Shown: piece after piece, positions 1 to 8,003 of the stretch | Numbering within the stretch: the stretch's first letter is position 1 | How the letters are laid out: each line of letters begins with the position of its first letter | Assembly: GCF_000429085.1 (NCBI RefSeq) | Contig: NZ_AUBE01000002.1 | Span: 40,824 to 104,823, forward strand | Length of the DNA: 64,000 nucleotides | Direction of reading: 5' to 3' | Source of the DNA: Streptomyces flavidovirens DSM 40150 | GTDB lineage: Bacteria > Actinomycetota > Actinomycetes > Streptomycetales > Streptomycetaceae | Made by a program: the position numbers and the translations under genes | Notes under the pieces: generated by a model | Seen by the model: only the letters and a program-made list of their open reading frames with translations | Told to the model about the DNA's origin: nothing | Databases searched by the model: none

Positions 1-32
1 CGGCTGCGGCTGCGGCTGCGGCTGCGGCTGCG
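1..32. repeat. Hexanucleotide tandem repeat (cggctg x5)
   Basis: Five perfect head-to-tail copies of cggctg open the window. On the minus strand they are read as (CAG CCG)n, a Gln-Pro tract inside the partial gene. The array may continue beyond the edge. Confidence 0.9.
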
Positions 33-126
33 AGGGACCGTGCGACACGATCGACTCCACCGAACTCCACGTCTCGTGCAACGGGTCGCCGCACTCCGCA
101 ACCCCGTCCGCACTCTCCTGCTGCAT
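1..126 (-). CDS. Unknown protein, 5' end only (cut by window edge)
   Basis: An ATG at 126 lies 8 bases after the stop of the VWA gene, with a GAGGG ribosome site just ahead, and stays open for 42 codons to the window edge. The peptide begins MQQESADGVAECGD and ends in a Gln-Pro repeat. Position and spacing make it the next gene of the VWA operon. TerY-type VWA genes are often followed by a PP2C phosphatase or a kinase, but too little is visible to say whether that holds here. Its existence is likely; its function is unknown. Confidence 0.55.
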   Translation of the reverse strand, partial: MQQESADGVAECGDPLHETWSSVESIVSHGPSQPQPQPQPQP

Positions 127-134
127 CGTCGCCC

Positions 135-800
135 TCAGAGCTTGTCGAGGGACACGGTCGAGAAGCCGGGTACGGTCTCGTCCACGGCCAGGGAGAAGCC
201 GGACCCTCCGTCGGCGGCGATGCTGCTCGCGGACCGCACGATGGAACGGGTCAGGCTGGAGGCGAATTCGCGCAGAGCCTGGGCCGGTGACACCTTGGCC
301 TCCTGCTGGATGAAGGCACGGAAGTTGGCCACCTGACCGATGGTCGCGGCCTCCGCGTCCCCGATGCCGAAAGCGATGATCTTCGGGCAGAACCGCGACT
401 GGGTCAGTTCCTTGTGCGCCTGCTCCCAGCCGTCGTCCGTGGGGATTCCGTCGGAGAGGAAGAAGGCGACCGGGCGGTAGACCTCGTGCCCTTCCGCCTT
501 GAGCGCGGCCACATCCGCCTCGATGCACCGCAGCAGCGTACGGAAGGCATCGCCGTACGACGTCAGCCCGCCGGCCGCCAGTGCCGGAACCTCGTCGATG
601 TCGCTCAGGTCGACGAGCGGCTGGAGCACATTGGCGCTGCTGGAGAAGCCGATCAGACAGAACCGCGTCTTGTCCGCGACCGTCGGATTGGTGCTGATCT
701 CGTGATGCAGCTCGGGCAAGGCCTCGTTGATCGCCTCGATCGGGTCGCCGGACATCGAGCCCGACTCGTCACAGAGCAGGTAGAACGGGAGAATCTGCAC
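135..800 (-). CDS. TerY-like von Willebrand factor A domain protein
   Basis: A single VWA domain of 221 residues. The metal-dependent adhesion site is complete: DESGS at residues 11-15, Thr80 in GLTSYGDAF and Asp117 in SDGIPTDD. This cytoplasmic single-domain form resembles TerY of tellurite and stress loci; such proteins usually act as metal-dependent scaffolds. I chose the GTG at 800 because GGAGG stands 9 bases upstream and the domain begins right there (VQILPFYLLCDESGS); the frame stays open to 893, but that extension has no domain. It is the third gene of a minus-strand operon after the two membrane genes, 25 bases from the second. Confidence 0.85.
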   Translation of the reverse strand: MQILPFYLLCDESGSMSGDPIEAINEALPELHHEISTNPTVADKTRFCLIGFSSSANVLQPLVDLSDIDEVPALAAGGLTSYGDAFRTLLRCIEADVAALKAEGHEVYRPVAFFLSDGIPTDDGWEQAHKELTQSRFCPKIIAFGIGDAEAATIGQVANFRAFIQQEAKVSPAQALREFASSLTRSIVRSASSIAADGGSGFSLAVDETVPGFSTVSLDKL

Positions 801-825
801 GGTCTCGTACCTCCGGTGGTGCCGG

Positions 826-1311
826 TCAGTAGGTGTAGAAGTAAATTTCGATGTCGGCGTGCCCCGCGGAGGCCCCGCCCTTCCAGAAGTCACGCGTGGT
901 GGCGTCCTTGAACATGTCCGGCCGGGCCTTCTTCAGGAGGGAGTTGACCTCGTGGGCGTAATCGCCTCCCGCACCGGGATCCGCATGGCGCCCGAAGGTG
1001 AGGACGAACGCCGCCTGCCGGCCCCGATGCGGGGCGGTTACCGCGCGCAGCCGCTGTGTGATGCGGTCCTTGTCGCCGGGGGCCGCGTCGATGGCCACCT
1101 TCACCGGCTTGTTCATCACGGCTCGGGGACCTGTGCGCTTCGCAGGCTTCGAAGGCTTCGGCTTCGCGGAGGGGGAAGCGGAAGGCTTCGCCGCGGCCTC
1201 GGACGCCAGGGGGTCACCCTGGTCACCCATCGCCACCAGGGCCAGGACCAGGAGCATGTCCGCGAAGAGCCAGCCGGCCAGATGCAGCGGGTTGAATCTC
1301 GGCGCCCTCAT
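826..1311 (-). CDS. Small one-pass membrane protein with MotB/ZorB-like N-terminus
   Basis: 161 residues with one membrane segment at about 11-28 (LAGWLFADMLLVLALVAMG) carrying Asp18. This is the pattern of MotB, ExbD and ZorB stator subunits, where one Asp in a single helix takes part in ion flow. A Lys/Pro/Ser-rich linker (about 38-65) follows. The C-terminal half has GRHAD near 110 and ends in IEIYFYTY, a weak echo of the OmpA-like domain (GHTD...VEI). Its start overlaps the stop of the upstream coiled-coil membrane gene by ATGA, so the two are translationally coupled. The stator reading is inference; the family is not firmly recognised. Confidence 0.7.
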   Translation of the reverse strand: MRAPRFNPLHLAGWLFADMLLVLALVAMGDQGDPLASEAAAKPSASPSAKPKPSKPAKRTGPRAVMNKPVKVAIDAAPGDKDRITQRLRAVTAPHRGRQAAFVLTFGRHADPGAGGDYAHEVNSLLKKARPDMFKDATTRDFWKGGASAGHADIEIYFYTY

Positions 1312-2573
1312 CGCGCGTCGGCCCGGTACGGTGCGGCGTCCTCCGGCAGCCGCTCCAGCGCCGCAGTGTCCCGCGCGGGCGGCGGCGCCGGCAGCGGTAC
1401 GTCGCGCAGAGCATCCACGAGGTGGCCGAACCGCTCCGCCACCTCACCCAACGCCGCGGCGTGCTCGGCCAGTTGACGTACGGCCGCTTGCGATTGCGCC
1501 GCGCTCCGGGCGGACTCCTCAGCCACATCGCCAAGCCGCGCCAGCACCTGGGCGGACACATCGGCGACCACTTCGATGCCGGTGGTGAACGAGCGCTGCG
1601 ACGCGGCGAGCGCGGTGACCGAATCCTCGACCCGGTCACCGGCCCGGCCGATGACATCACGCACCTCGCCGCTGGTGCCCCGTACGTCTTCCAGGGCGTT
1701 TCGGACCATGACGCCACTGCCGCTCAACGCGGCCTCGACATCCTTGCCACTCCCCCGTACGGCCTCCTCGATGCGCTCGGCCGCGTCCTCCAGGGGGCGT
1801 ACCGACGTGTCGATACCGGCGAGGCGGCGCTCGGCCTGCTCAACGGCCTCGCCCACGACAACGGCCGCGGCAGACAGTTCCTTCTGCGCCTTGGCCGAGC
1901 GAGTCCCGAGCCGGGTGAGCGTGGCCGCGGCGCCGGCCAGTTCGGCGGCGAACCGCTGCGGCGAGGCCATGCGGTGCACGTTCAGTACGAGCTGTGCCTG
2001 CGTCAGCACCGGTACGAGACGGCGTATCAGCCTCTCCGCCTCTCGCTGCGCGGCCTCCTCCCGGCGGGTGACCGCGGCCCGCCGGAAGCCATGCACGAGC
2101 ACGAGCGCGAACAGCAACGCGATCGCGACGGTGGCTCCCATCGCGACGTGACCGAAGGTGAACGCACCGGTCAGGTGTCCTTCGAAACCGGACTGCCACA
2201 ACTGGAGGAACGGCCGGGCAGCGGCCTTCGGATCGGCTCCCGTCAAGGCCTGGTAGGCGCTGGACGCCTGGGTCAGTCCGTACCAGGTCAGCATCAGAGG
2301 CGCGAAGACCAGCGCACCGAGCACCGCCTCCAGCCAGGACCACGCCTTGTGTTCTTCCCCGGCACCGGCGGCCGGGCGGATGCTCTCCGGTCTCGCGTAG
2401 GCGTGCAGCAGATCGAGGTCCGCCCACGGGTCGAGCGCGGCGGCATCCTTCGCGCCTAACGCATCGGCGAGAGCGGCGAGTTCAGCACGCCGGGGAAGGA
2501 GTCCCGACTCGTCCGCAAGCTGTTTGATCTGCTGGGAGACCGTGTGACGGTCCGCCAAAGCCCCTACGGGCAT
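1308..2573 (-). CDS. Membrane protein with long coiled-coil cytoplasmic tail (possible MotA/ZorA-like partner)
   Basis: 421 residues. A soluble N-terminal part (1-75) is followed by two membrane segments at about 80-100 and 139-162, then about 240 residues of Ala/Glu/Arg-rich helix with heptad character, and a Pro-rich end. The tail looks like a chemoreceptor signalling rod. It overlaps the MotB-like gene by ATGA. A few membrane helices, a long helical tail and a one-helix partner with a membrane Asp match the general plan of MotAB, TolQR and ZorAB motors, though MotA motifs were not seen. ATG 2573 has AGGGG 5 bases upstream; GTG 2579 is the alternative. Confidence 0.7.
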   Translation of the reverse strand: MPVGALADRHTVSQQIKQLADESGLLPRRAELAALADALGAKDAAALDPWADLDLLHAYARPESIRPAAGAGEEHKAWSWLEAVLGALVFAPLMLTWYGLTQASSAYQALTGADPKAAARPFLQLWQSGFEGHLTGAFTFGHVAMGATVAIALLFALVLVHGFRRAAVTRREEAAQREAERLIRRLVPVLTQAQLVLNVHRMASPQRFAAELAGAAATLTRLGTRSAKAQKELSAAAVVVGEAVEQAERRLAGIDTSVRPLEDAAERIEEAVRGSGKDVEAALSGSGVMVRNALEDVRGTSGEVRDVIGRAGDRVEDSVTALAASQRSFTTGIEVVADVSAQVLARLGDVAEESARSAAQSQAAVRQLAEHAAALGEVAERFGHLVDALRDVPLPAPPPARDTAALERLPEDAAPYRADAR

Positions 2574-2770
2574 GCCCACCCCTATGAGAGAAACACGGGG
2601 GGCTCCCCGCCGCGCGCTCCTCGCTCCCCAGCGATTCGAAGCGCCTTCGCCCCCTCACAGCACCACCGTACGGAACGTGCCGCCGTGGGCGCAGAGCGTA
2701 CCCCACACCTGTGACACCAGGCATACAATCCTGACCCACGTAACCGAGGGCACGTGCCGACTGGGGGCTC

Positions 2771-3247
2771 ATGAGCGCCGACGACCGCCCGCGAGGAGTG
2801 ATCCGGCTGCGCGGGCCGCGACCCCCGGCCGGGACCGACTCGCCACCGCGCGCGTTGACCAGGGCCGATCCGCAAGCGCGGATCGCCGGGCGAGGGGTCC
2901 TACAGGCCAATCTCAACTGGCTGCCCAGTGCCGGCGCGGACCTGAACCTGTGCTGCCTGGTGTCATTCACGGACGGCTCCACCACGGTCGTGCAGGCCCT
3001 GGGGGACGACTACGGCTCGCTCACTTCATGGCCTTACGTCGCCCTCGATCACGACGACCGGACCGGGGAGTCCTCCGACGGCGAGACGTTGCGGGTGAAC
3101 CTGCCCGCCGATGCGAAACGTCCCCCGGCGGGACGCCGGGGGACGTTCGTCGTGCCGATGCCGTCACGAGCACCTGACTTGCGGAAACCGGGCTACGGAA
3201 GGTTCCTCGCCATGACGATGCGCTGGACCTGGTTCGTGCCTTCATAA
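2771..3247 (+). pseudogene. TerD/TerA-superfamily gene, 3'-truncated
   Basis: From residue about 42 the product matches the TerD/TerA fold: ANLNW, then ADLNLCCLVSFTDG, VVQALGDDYGS, and the ligand-loop pattern ALDHDDRTGESSDGE ending in LRVNL. Intact members continue with a strand like RRxLVFAxIYEG and another 60 or more residues. Here the similarity stops near 3108 and the frame runs through a terminator hairpin, then antisense into the acyl-CoA dehydrogenase gene, giving a meaningless tail. It is divergent from the VWA/stator-like operon, and TerD-type and TerY-type genes commonly travel together. A short expressed protein is possible, but loss of the 3' end is more likely. Confidence 0.65.
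3117..3147. terminator. Perfect hairpin between convergent genes
   Basis: A 13-bp perfect stem (3117-3129 with 3135-3147) and a 5-base loop. It lies between the truncated TerD-like gene and the convergent acyl-CoA dehydrogenase gene, so it can serve both strands. There is no long T-run, as is usual in Streptomyces. Confidence 0.75.
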
Positions 3248-4350
3248 ATCTGCGTGATCTTGGCGTCGCGCATCATGCGCTCGACCGGGTAGTCGCGGGT
3301 GTAGCCGTAGCCGCCGAGGAGCTGGACCGCGTCTGTGGTGATCTCCATGGCCGCGTCGGAGGCGTAGCACTTGGCCGCGGCGCCGAAGAAGGTGAGGTCG
3401 GCGTCGACGCGCTCGGACTTGGCGGCGGCCGCGTACGTCAGCTGGCGGGCGGCCTCCAGCTTCATGGCCATGTCGGCGAGCATGAACTGGACGCCCTGGA
3501 AGTCGCCGATCGGCTTGCCGAACTGCTTGCGCTCCTGGACGTAGCCCTTGGCGTAGTCGAGGGCGCCCTGGGCGATGCCGAGGGCCTGGGCCGCGATCGT
3601 GATGCGGGTGTGGTCCAGGGTCTTCATCGCGGTGGCGAAGCCGGTGCCCTCCTCGCCGATCATGCGGTCGGCGGGGATGCGGACGTTGTCGAGGTAGACC
3701 TCGCGGGTCGGCGAGCCCTTGATGCCGAGCTTCTTCTCCGGGGCGCCGAAGGAGACGCCCTCGTCCGACTTCTCGACGACGAAGGCGCTGATGCCCTTGG
3801 AGCGCTTGGCCGGGTCGGTGACGGCCATGACCGTGTAGTACTCGCTGACGCCGGCGTTGGTGATCCAGCGCTTGACGCCGTTGAGCACCCAGTGGTCGCC
3901 GTCGCGGACGGCCTTGGTCTTCATGCCCGCCGCGTCCGAGCCCGCGTCCGGCTCCGACAGGGCGTACGAGAACATGCCCTCGCCCTTGGCGAGCGGCGTC
4001 ATGTACTTCTTCTTCAGGTCCTCGCTGCCGGACAGGATGACCGGGAGCGAGCCGAGCTTATTGACCGCCGGGATCAGGGAGGAGGAGGCGCAGGCGCGCG
4101 CGACCTCTTCGATGACGATGACGGTGGCCAGGGCGTCCGCGCCCGCGCCGCCGTAGGCCTCGGGGACGTGGATGGCCTGGAGGTCGTTGGCGACCAGGGC
4201 GTCCAGCGCCTCCTGCGGGAAGCGGGCCTCCTCGTCGACCTCTGCGGCGTACGGCGCGATCTTCGCCTCGGCGAGCGAGCGCACCGCGTCACGGAGCATG
4301 TCGTGCTCTTCGGACGGGCGGTACAGGTCGAAATCAGGCGAGCCTGCCAA
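3193..4350 (-). CDS. Acyl-CoA dehydrogenase
   Basis: 385 residues, normal for the family. It oxidises an acyl-CoA thioester to the 2,3-enoyl-CoA with FAD, passing electrons to ETF. Visible signatures are YALSEPDAGSDAAG (flavin/substrate loop), the WITNAG strand, RKQFGKPIGDFQ, QLLGGYGYTRDYPVER and the C-terminal IYEGTNQVQRIV, whose Glu is the catalytic base of the short-chain and branched-chain subgroup. Most similar enzymes act on short or branched acyl-CoA; the substrate cannot be fixed here. The start looks like TTG at 4350 with GGGGAG about 10 bases upstream. It is a single gene, divergent from the nucleotide-sugar dehydrogenase. Confidence 0.95.
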   Translation of the reverse strand: MAGSPDFDLYRPSEEHDMLRDAVRSLAEAKIAPYAAEVDEEARFPQEALDALVANDLQAIHVPEAYGGAGADALATVIVIEEVARACASSSLIPAVNKLGSLPVILSGSEDLKKKYMTPLAKGEGMFSYALSEPDAGSDAAGMKTKAVRDGDHWVLNGVKRWITNAGVSEYYTVMAVTDPAKRSKGISAFVVEKSDEGVSFGAPEKKLGIKGSPTREVYLDNVRIPADRMIGEEGTGFATAMKTLDHTRITIAAQALGIAQGALDYAKGYVQERKQFGKPIGDFQGVQFMLADMAMKLEAARQLTYAAAAKSERVDADLTFFGAAAKCYASDAAMEITTDAVQLLGGYGYTRDYPVERMMRDAKITQIYEGTNQVQRIVMARNLP

Positions 4351-4526
4351 GGTCTCTCACTCCCCAAGGATGCTAACTACCGTTAAGTAACCCAATTTTA
4401 GGGGGCAGGCCGCCCGCAGGGATACGTGAGCTTGCCGACAGGCGGGAACTCGGGAACAGGTTCCCGTGGGCACGCCCGACTATGCTCGGTCGCCGAATGT
4501 CTGCCCGCACCTCTCTGGAGCACTCC

Positions 4527-5873
4527 ATGGCCCTCAAGATCACCGTGATCGGCACCGGGTACCTCGGCGCCACCCACGCCGCGGCCATGGCTGAGCTGGG
4601 ATTCGAGGTCCTCGGCCTCGATGTCGTGCCCGAGAAGATCGAGATGCTGGCGGCCGGCAAGGTCCCGATGTACGAACCGGGGCTCGAAGACCTGCTGCGC
4701 AAGCATGTCGCGGGGATCGAAGGGTCGAGCGGCCGGCTGCGCTTCACCACCTCGTGGGAGGAGGTCGGCGCGTTCGGCGACGTGCACTTCGTGTGCGTGA
4801 ACACGCCGCAGAAGCACGGTGAGTACGCGTGCGACATGAGTTACGTCGAGTCCGCCTTCGCCTCGCTCGCGCCGCGCCTGACGCGCCCCGCCCTCGTCGT
4901 CGGCAAGTCGACCGTCCCGGTCGGCAGCGCCGCCCGGCTTGCCGCGCTGCTCGCGGAGCTCGCCCCCGTGGGGGCGGACGCGGAGCTCGCGTGGAACCCG
5001 GAGTTCCTGCGCGAGGGGTTCGCCGTACAGGACACGCTGCACCCGGACCGGATCGTGGCGGGCGTGGAGAGCGAGCGCGCGGAGAAGCTGCTGCGCGAGG
5101 TGTACGCCGGTCCGATCGAGGAGGGGTCTCCCTTCGTGGTGACCGACTTCCCGACCGCCGAGCTCGTGAAGACATCCGCCAATTCCTTCCTGGCTACCAA
5201 GATCTCGTTCATCAACGCGATGGCGGAGGTGTGCGAGGCGGCCGACGGCGACGTGCTGAAGCTGGCCGAGGCGATCGGGTACGACGAGCGGATCGGGAAG
5301 AAGTTCCTGCGGGCGGGCATCGGCTTCGGCGGCGGCTGCCTGCCGAAGGACATCCGGGCGTTCATGGCGCGCGCCGGTGAGCTGGGCGCCGACCAGGCAC
5401 TCACCTTCCTGCGCGAGGTCGACTCGATCAACATGCGGCGGCGCGGGCACATGGTCGAGCTGGCGCGCGAGGCGGTCGGCGGCAGCGGCGGCTTCCTGGG
5501 CAAGCGGGTCGCGGTGCTGGGTGCGACGTTCAAACCGGACTCGGACGACGTACGCGACTCGCCGGCGCTCAACGTCGCCGGGCAGATCCACCTCCAGGGC
5601 GGCCAGGTCACGGTCTACGACCCCAAGGGCATGGAGAACGCGCAGCGCCTCTTCCCGACCCTGGGTTACGCGCCGACGGCCGTGGACGCGGTGCGCGGCG
5701 CGGACGTGGTGCTGCACCTGACGGAGTGGCGCGAGTTCCGGGAGCTGGACCCGGAGGTGCTGGGCGAGGTGGCTTCGGAGCGGCTGATCCTGGACGGGCG
5801 CAACGCGCTGGACCCGGAGCTGTGGCGTGGGGCGGGCTGGACGTACCGGGCGATGGGGCGGCCGAAGGCGTAA
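4527..5873 (+). CDS. UDP-glucose/GDP-mannose dehydrogenase family protein (probable UDP-glucose 6-dehydrogenase)
   Basis: 448 residues. The N-terminal Rossmann domain starts with VIGTGYLGATHA, and YEPGL follows near residue 50. The central GFGGGCLPKDIRAF carries the catalytic Cys that forms the thiohemiacetal, and the C-terminal domain has GATFKPDSDDVRDSPA. The family makes two successive NAD-dependent oxidations of UDP-glucose or a relative to the uronic acid. I chose ATG 4527 (MALKITVIG) because GGAG lies 6 bases upstream; the frame is open to 4482. It stands alone, so the product sugar acid, probably for the cell envelope, is inferred. Confidence 0.93.
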   Translation: MALKITVIGTGYLGATHAAAMAELGFEVLGLDVVPEKIEMLAAGKVPMYEPGLEDLLRKHVAGIEGSSGRLRFTTSWEEVGAFGDVHFVCVNTPQKHGEYACDMSYVESAFASLAPRLTRPALVVGKSTVPVGSAARLAALLAELAPVGADAELAWNPEFLREGFAVQDTLHPDRIVAGVESERAEKLLREVYAGPIEEGSPFVVTDFPTAELVKTSANSFLATKISFINAMAEVCEAADGDVLKLAEAIGYDERIGKKFLRAGIGFGGGCLPKDIRAFMARAGELGADQALTFLREVDSINMRRRGHMVELAREAVGGSGGFLGKRVAVLGATFKPDSDDVRDSPALNVAGQIHLQGGQVTVYDPKGMENAQRLFPTLGYAPTAVDAVRGADVVLHLTEWREFRELDPEVLGEVASERLILDGRNALDPELWRGAGWTYRAMGRPKA

Positions 5874-5960
5874 CGCCTCCAGGCATGGGTGGGGCGCCCT
5901 CCCGAGTACGCCGATCACGGTCGCGTAGTCGGGAGGCCGCCTTTCGCTTACCGCCGCCCG

Positions 5961-6131
5961 TCAGGACGATTTGGGGGCGCGGCCGGCGCGGTACTTGCGC
6001 ATCTTGGCGCGGCTGCCGCAGACCGCCATCGTGCACCAGCGGCTCCGGCCCGCCGGGCTGCGGTCGTAGTACGCCCACCGGCAGCCCTCGGCCTCGCACG
6101 GCGGGCCGGAGTCGCTGCTGAGCGGCCGGCG
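5961..6131 (-). pseudogene. CGNR zinc-finger protein, C-terminal remnant
   Basis: These 56 codons have no start codon ahead of the domain; the stop of the dipeptidase-like gene precedes them in the same frame. They encode CEAEGCRWAYYDRSPAGRSR then WCTMAVCGSRAKMRKYRAGR, which is the zinc finger and basic tail of CGNR (ABATE-type) regulators. Intact proteins have about 120 more N-terminal residues. All four metal Cys are kept. It appears to be the leftover 3' end of a regulator whose front was replaced by the neighbouring dipeptidase-like gene. Confidence 0.7.
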
Positions 6132-7334
6132 TCACGGGGTGACGGGGACGGGGCGGCGACGGCGGGTGGCGCGGGAGATGAACTCCGTGTCCCGTACCAC
6201 CCGTGCCGCGTTGCCCCACGTCAGCAGGGCGAGGTCGGCCTCGTCCCAGCCGCGGTCGAACAGCTCCGCGATGAGATGCGGGTAGCACGAGACGTCCCGG
6301 AGGTCCTCTCCGTGCGGTACGTCGGCCACATCCGCCCCGTACATGCCGCTGAGTCCGACGCACTCCCGGCCCGCCACCTCGCGCACGTGGTCGAGGTGGT
6401 CGGCGACCCGGCGCACGGTCTGTTCGGGGGCGAAGCCGACCATGCAGACGCCCTTGTCGGGGGTGAGGGCGCGCAGTACGTCGTCGGAGGCGTTCGCCGG
6501 GGTGTCGGTGAGTGCGCGGGCGCCCGAGTGCGAGAGGACCACCGGGGCGCGGCTGAAGGACAGCACGCCGTGCACGGTTTCGGCGGGTGCGCCGGTCAGG
6601 TCGATGAGTACGCCGAGGCGGTTCATCTCCCGTACGACTTCCTGCCCGAAGGGGGTCAGCCCCTCCCCCTTCGCGCCCGCCCAGCGCGTGCCGGCGAACG
6701 CGAGGCTGCGTACGCCGAGTGCGTGGTACGCGCGGAGCGTGCCCAGGGAATCGCCCAGGGCGTGACCGGAGACGGGGCCGAGGAGCGAGGCGATGCGTCC
6801 GCAGTTGCGCGCGTCGGCCATGTCACCGGCGGTGAGGGCGAGACGCAGGCCCTCGGGGTAGGCGGCCACGACCTTCTTGACGAGGTCGATCTGTTCGAGG
6901 GTGGCGCTGATGGCCCGGTCGCCGGCGTACTCAGCCGGGACGTGGAGGGACCAGAACTGAGCGCCGACGCCGCCGGTGCGCAGGCGGGGGATGTCGGTGT
7001 CCAGGGTGGTCTCGCCCAGTTCGAGGTCGTGCCACTGGCGCTGGCCGAGGGTCCAGGCGAGGTGGTTGTACCCGTCGGCGACGGGGTGCTCGACGAGGAG
7101 CGCGCGGGCGCGGCCGAGGCTGTCCTCGGGGGCGGGTGGTGGGGCGGGCTCGGATTCATCGAACGCCGCCCCTTCGAACACGATCTCGTCGAGCTCGTCG
7201 GGCGGCGCGGCCTGGGCCAAGGACTCCGGAGGCGCGGGTTCCGCGTGCTCCGGAACGACCGTCCGCGCTATTCGGTCGAGCTCGCCGACCGCGGCGGTGG
7301 ACGAGGTGTGCGGGTCGTCCTGCAGATCTGCCAT
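6132..7334 (-). CDS. Dipeptidase-like protein (M19 fold), metal ligands lost
   Basis: 400 residues with an acidic, Pro-rich extension of about 70 and then a full renal-dipeptidase-type domain clearly related to the dipeptidase at 8263-9468. The zinc-site residues are changed: DGHND is DGYNH (Tyr89, His91), AEGGH is PVSGH, DLSH is DLTG and GGDYDG is SGMYGAD; only the SHSGAR His remains. It should not bind the normal two-zinc centre, so catalysis by the usual route is unlikely. The frame is intact and GGAG lies 8 bases before ATG 7334, so it is probably expressed. It may regulate or bind the active paralogue, or bind a ligand; this is open. Confidence 0.85.
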   Translation of the reverse strand: MADLQDDPHTSSTAAVGELDRIARTVVPEHAEPAPPESLAQAAPPDELDEIVFEGAAFDESEPAPPPAPEDSLGRARALLVEHPVADGYNHLAWTLGQRQWHDLELGETTLDTDIPRLRTGGVGAQFWSLHVPAEYAGDRAISATLEQIDLVKKVVAAYPEGLRLALTAGDMADARNCGRIASLLGPVSGHALGDSLGTLRAYHALGVRSLAFAGTRWAGAKGEGLTPFGQEVVREMNRLGVLIDLTGAPAETVHGVLSFSRAPVVLSHSGARALTDTPANASDDVLRALTPDKGVCMVGFAPEQTVRRVADHLDHVREVAGRECVGLSGMYGADVADVPHGEDLRDVSCYPHLIAELFDRGWDEADLALLTWGNAARVVRDTEFISRATRRRRPVPVTP

Positions 7335-7429
7335 GACGGGACTCCGAATTCATGGACGAAGTACGGCCACGGTGACACGACAACGCCGAGGCTTCACGGC
7401 GGATGGCGCGTTCGGGGTACGGGCCTTGC
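7335..7429. other. Upstream region of the dipeptidase-like gene
   Basis: This is the 5' part of a gene-free stretch of 928 bases (7335-8262). It is less GC-biased than what follows and probably carries the promoter of the minus-strand gene starting at 7334. I see no convincing promoter hexamers. Confidence 0.4.
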
Positions 7430-7835
7430 GGGGGGCGGAGGGCCGCAGCGCGTGGGCGGGGCCCGGGGTCCGCAGCGCGGGCGAAGCCAGGGGGGCCGCA
7501 GCACGGGCCGGCCGCAGCGCGTGGGCGCAGCCGGGGGCCGCAGCACGGGGCGAGGCGGGGCCGGGGGCGCAGCGTAGGCGAGGCCGGGGGCGCAGCGTAG
7601 GCGGGGCCGGGGGGCCGCAGCGCGGGGCGGGGCGAGGCGGGCCGCAGTGCGGGGCGGGGCCGGGGGCGCAGCACGGGGCGGGGCCGGGGGCGCAGCACGG
7701 GGCGGGGCCGGGGGCCGCAGCACCGGGCGCAGCCGGGAGCCGCAGCGCGTGGCGGGGTCGTAGGGCCGCAGCACGGGGCGGAGCCGGGGCCGCTGCGCGT
7801 GGGCGGGGGCCGGGGGCCGCTGCGCGGGGCTTCCC
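7430..7835. repeat. Degenerate GC-rich tandem array
   Basis: About 400 bases of imperfect units of roughly 20-27 bases around a core like ccgcagcacggggcggggc, repeated some 15 times with drift and indels. Long open frames cross it on every frame only because the repeat lacks stops; none has a recognisable product. The core resembles the ggccgctgcgcggggctt segment that begins the interspersed element next to it, so the array may be a local amplification of that segment. Confidence 0.8.
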
Positions 7836-8003
7836 CTACCCGCCCCTTCCCGAAACCGGGGGCAAGCCCCCGGACCCCCGGAGGCTGGGGCCTAGGGGTC
7901 GCCGCGCAGGCGGCACGGCGACCCCGCCCCTCCTCGAAACGGGGGCAGACCCCCGGACCCCCGCCCCTTCCCAAAACGGGGGCAAGCCCTCGGACCCCCG
8001 CAA
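7836..8003. repeat. Interspersed palindromic GC-rich element, three copies
   Basis: Three successive copies (about 7840-7885, 7921-7964, 7961-8003) of a module reading cgccccttcccgaaac, then gggggcaagcccccgg and acccccg. The ggggg/ccccc part is self-complementary. Related copies occur at about 19973-20020, 25600-25650, 25916-25970 (inverted) and 46409-46436 (inverted). From 8004 to 8262 I see only GC-rich sequence with short imperfect repeats (ccccgaagcccccgcaaaa-like) and no gene. Confidence 0.8.

Noticed and set aside
2707..2730. Promoter for the TerD-like gene with tacaat as -10
   Set aside because: No acceptable -35 box at 16-19 bases; a single hexamer match is too weak.
4398..5918. Minus-strand open frame of about 506 codons opposite the sugar-nucleotide dehydrogenase
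   Set aside because: Exact antisense shadow of a well-supported gene; His/Arg-rich product without domain.
7430..8003. CRISPR array
   Set aside because: Units are contiguous and degenerate with no unique spacers of constant length, and no cas genes are near.
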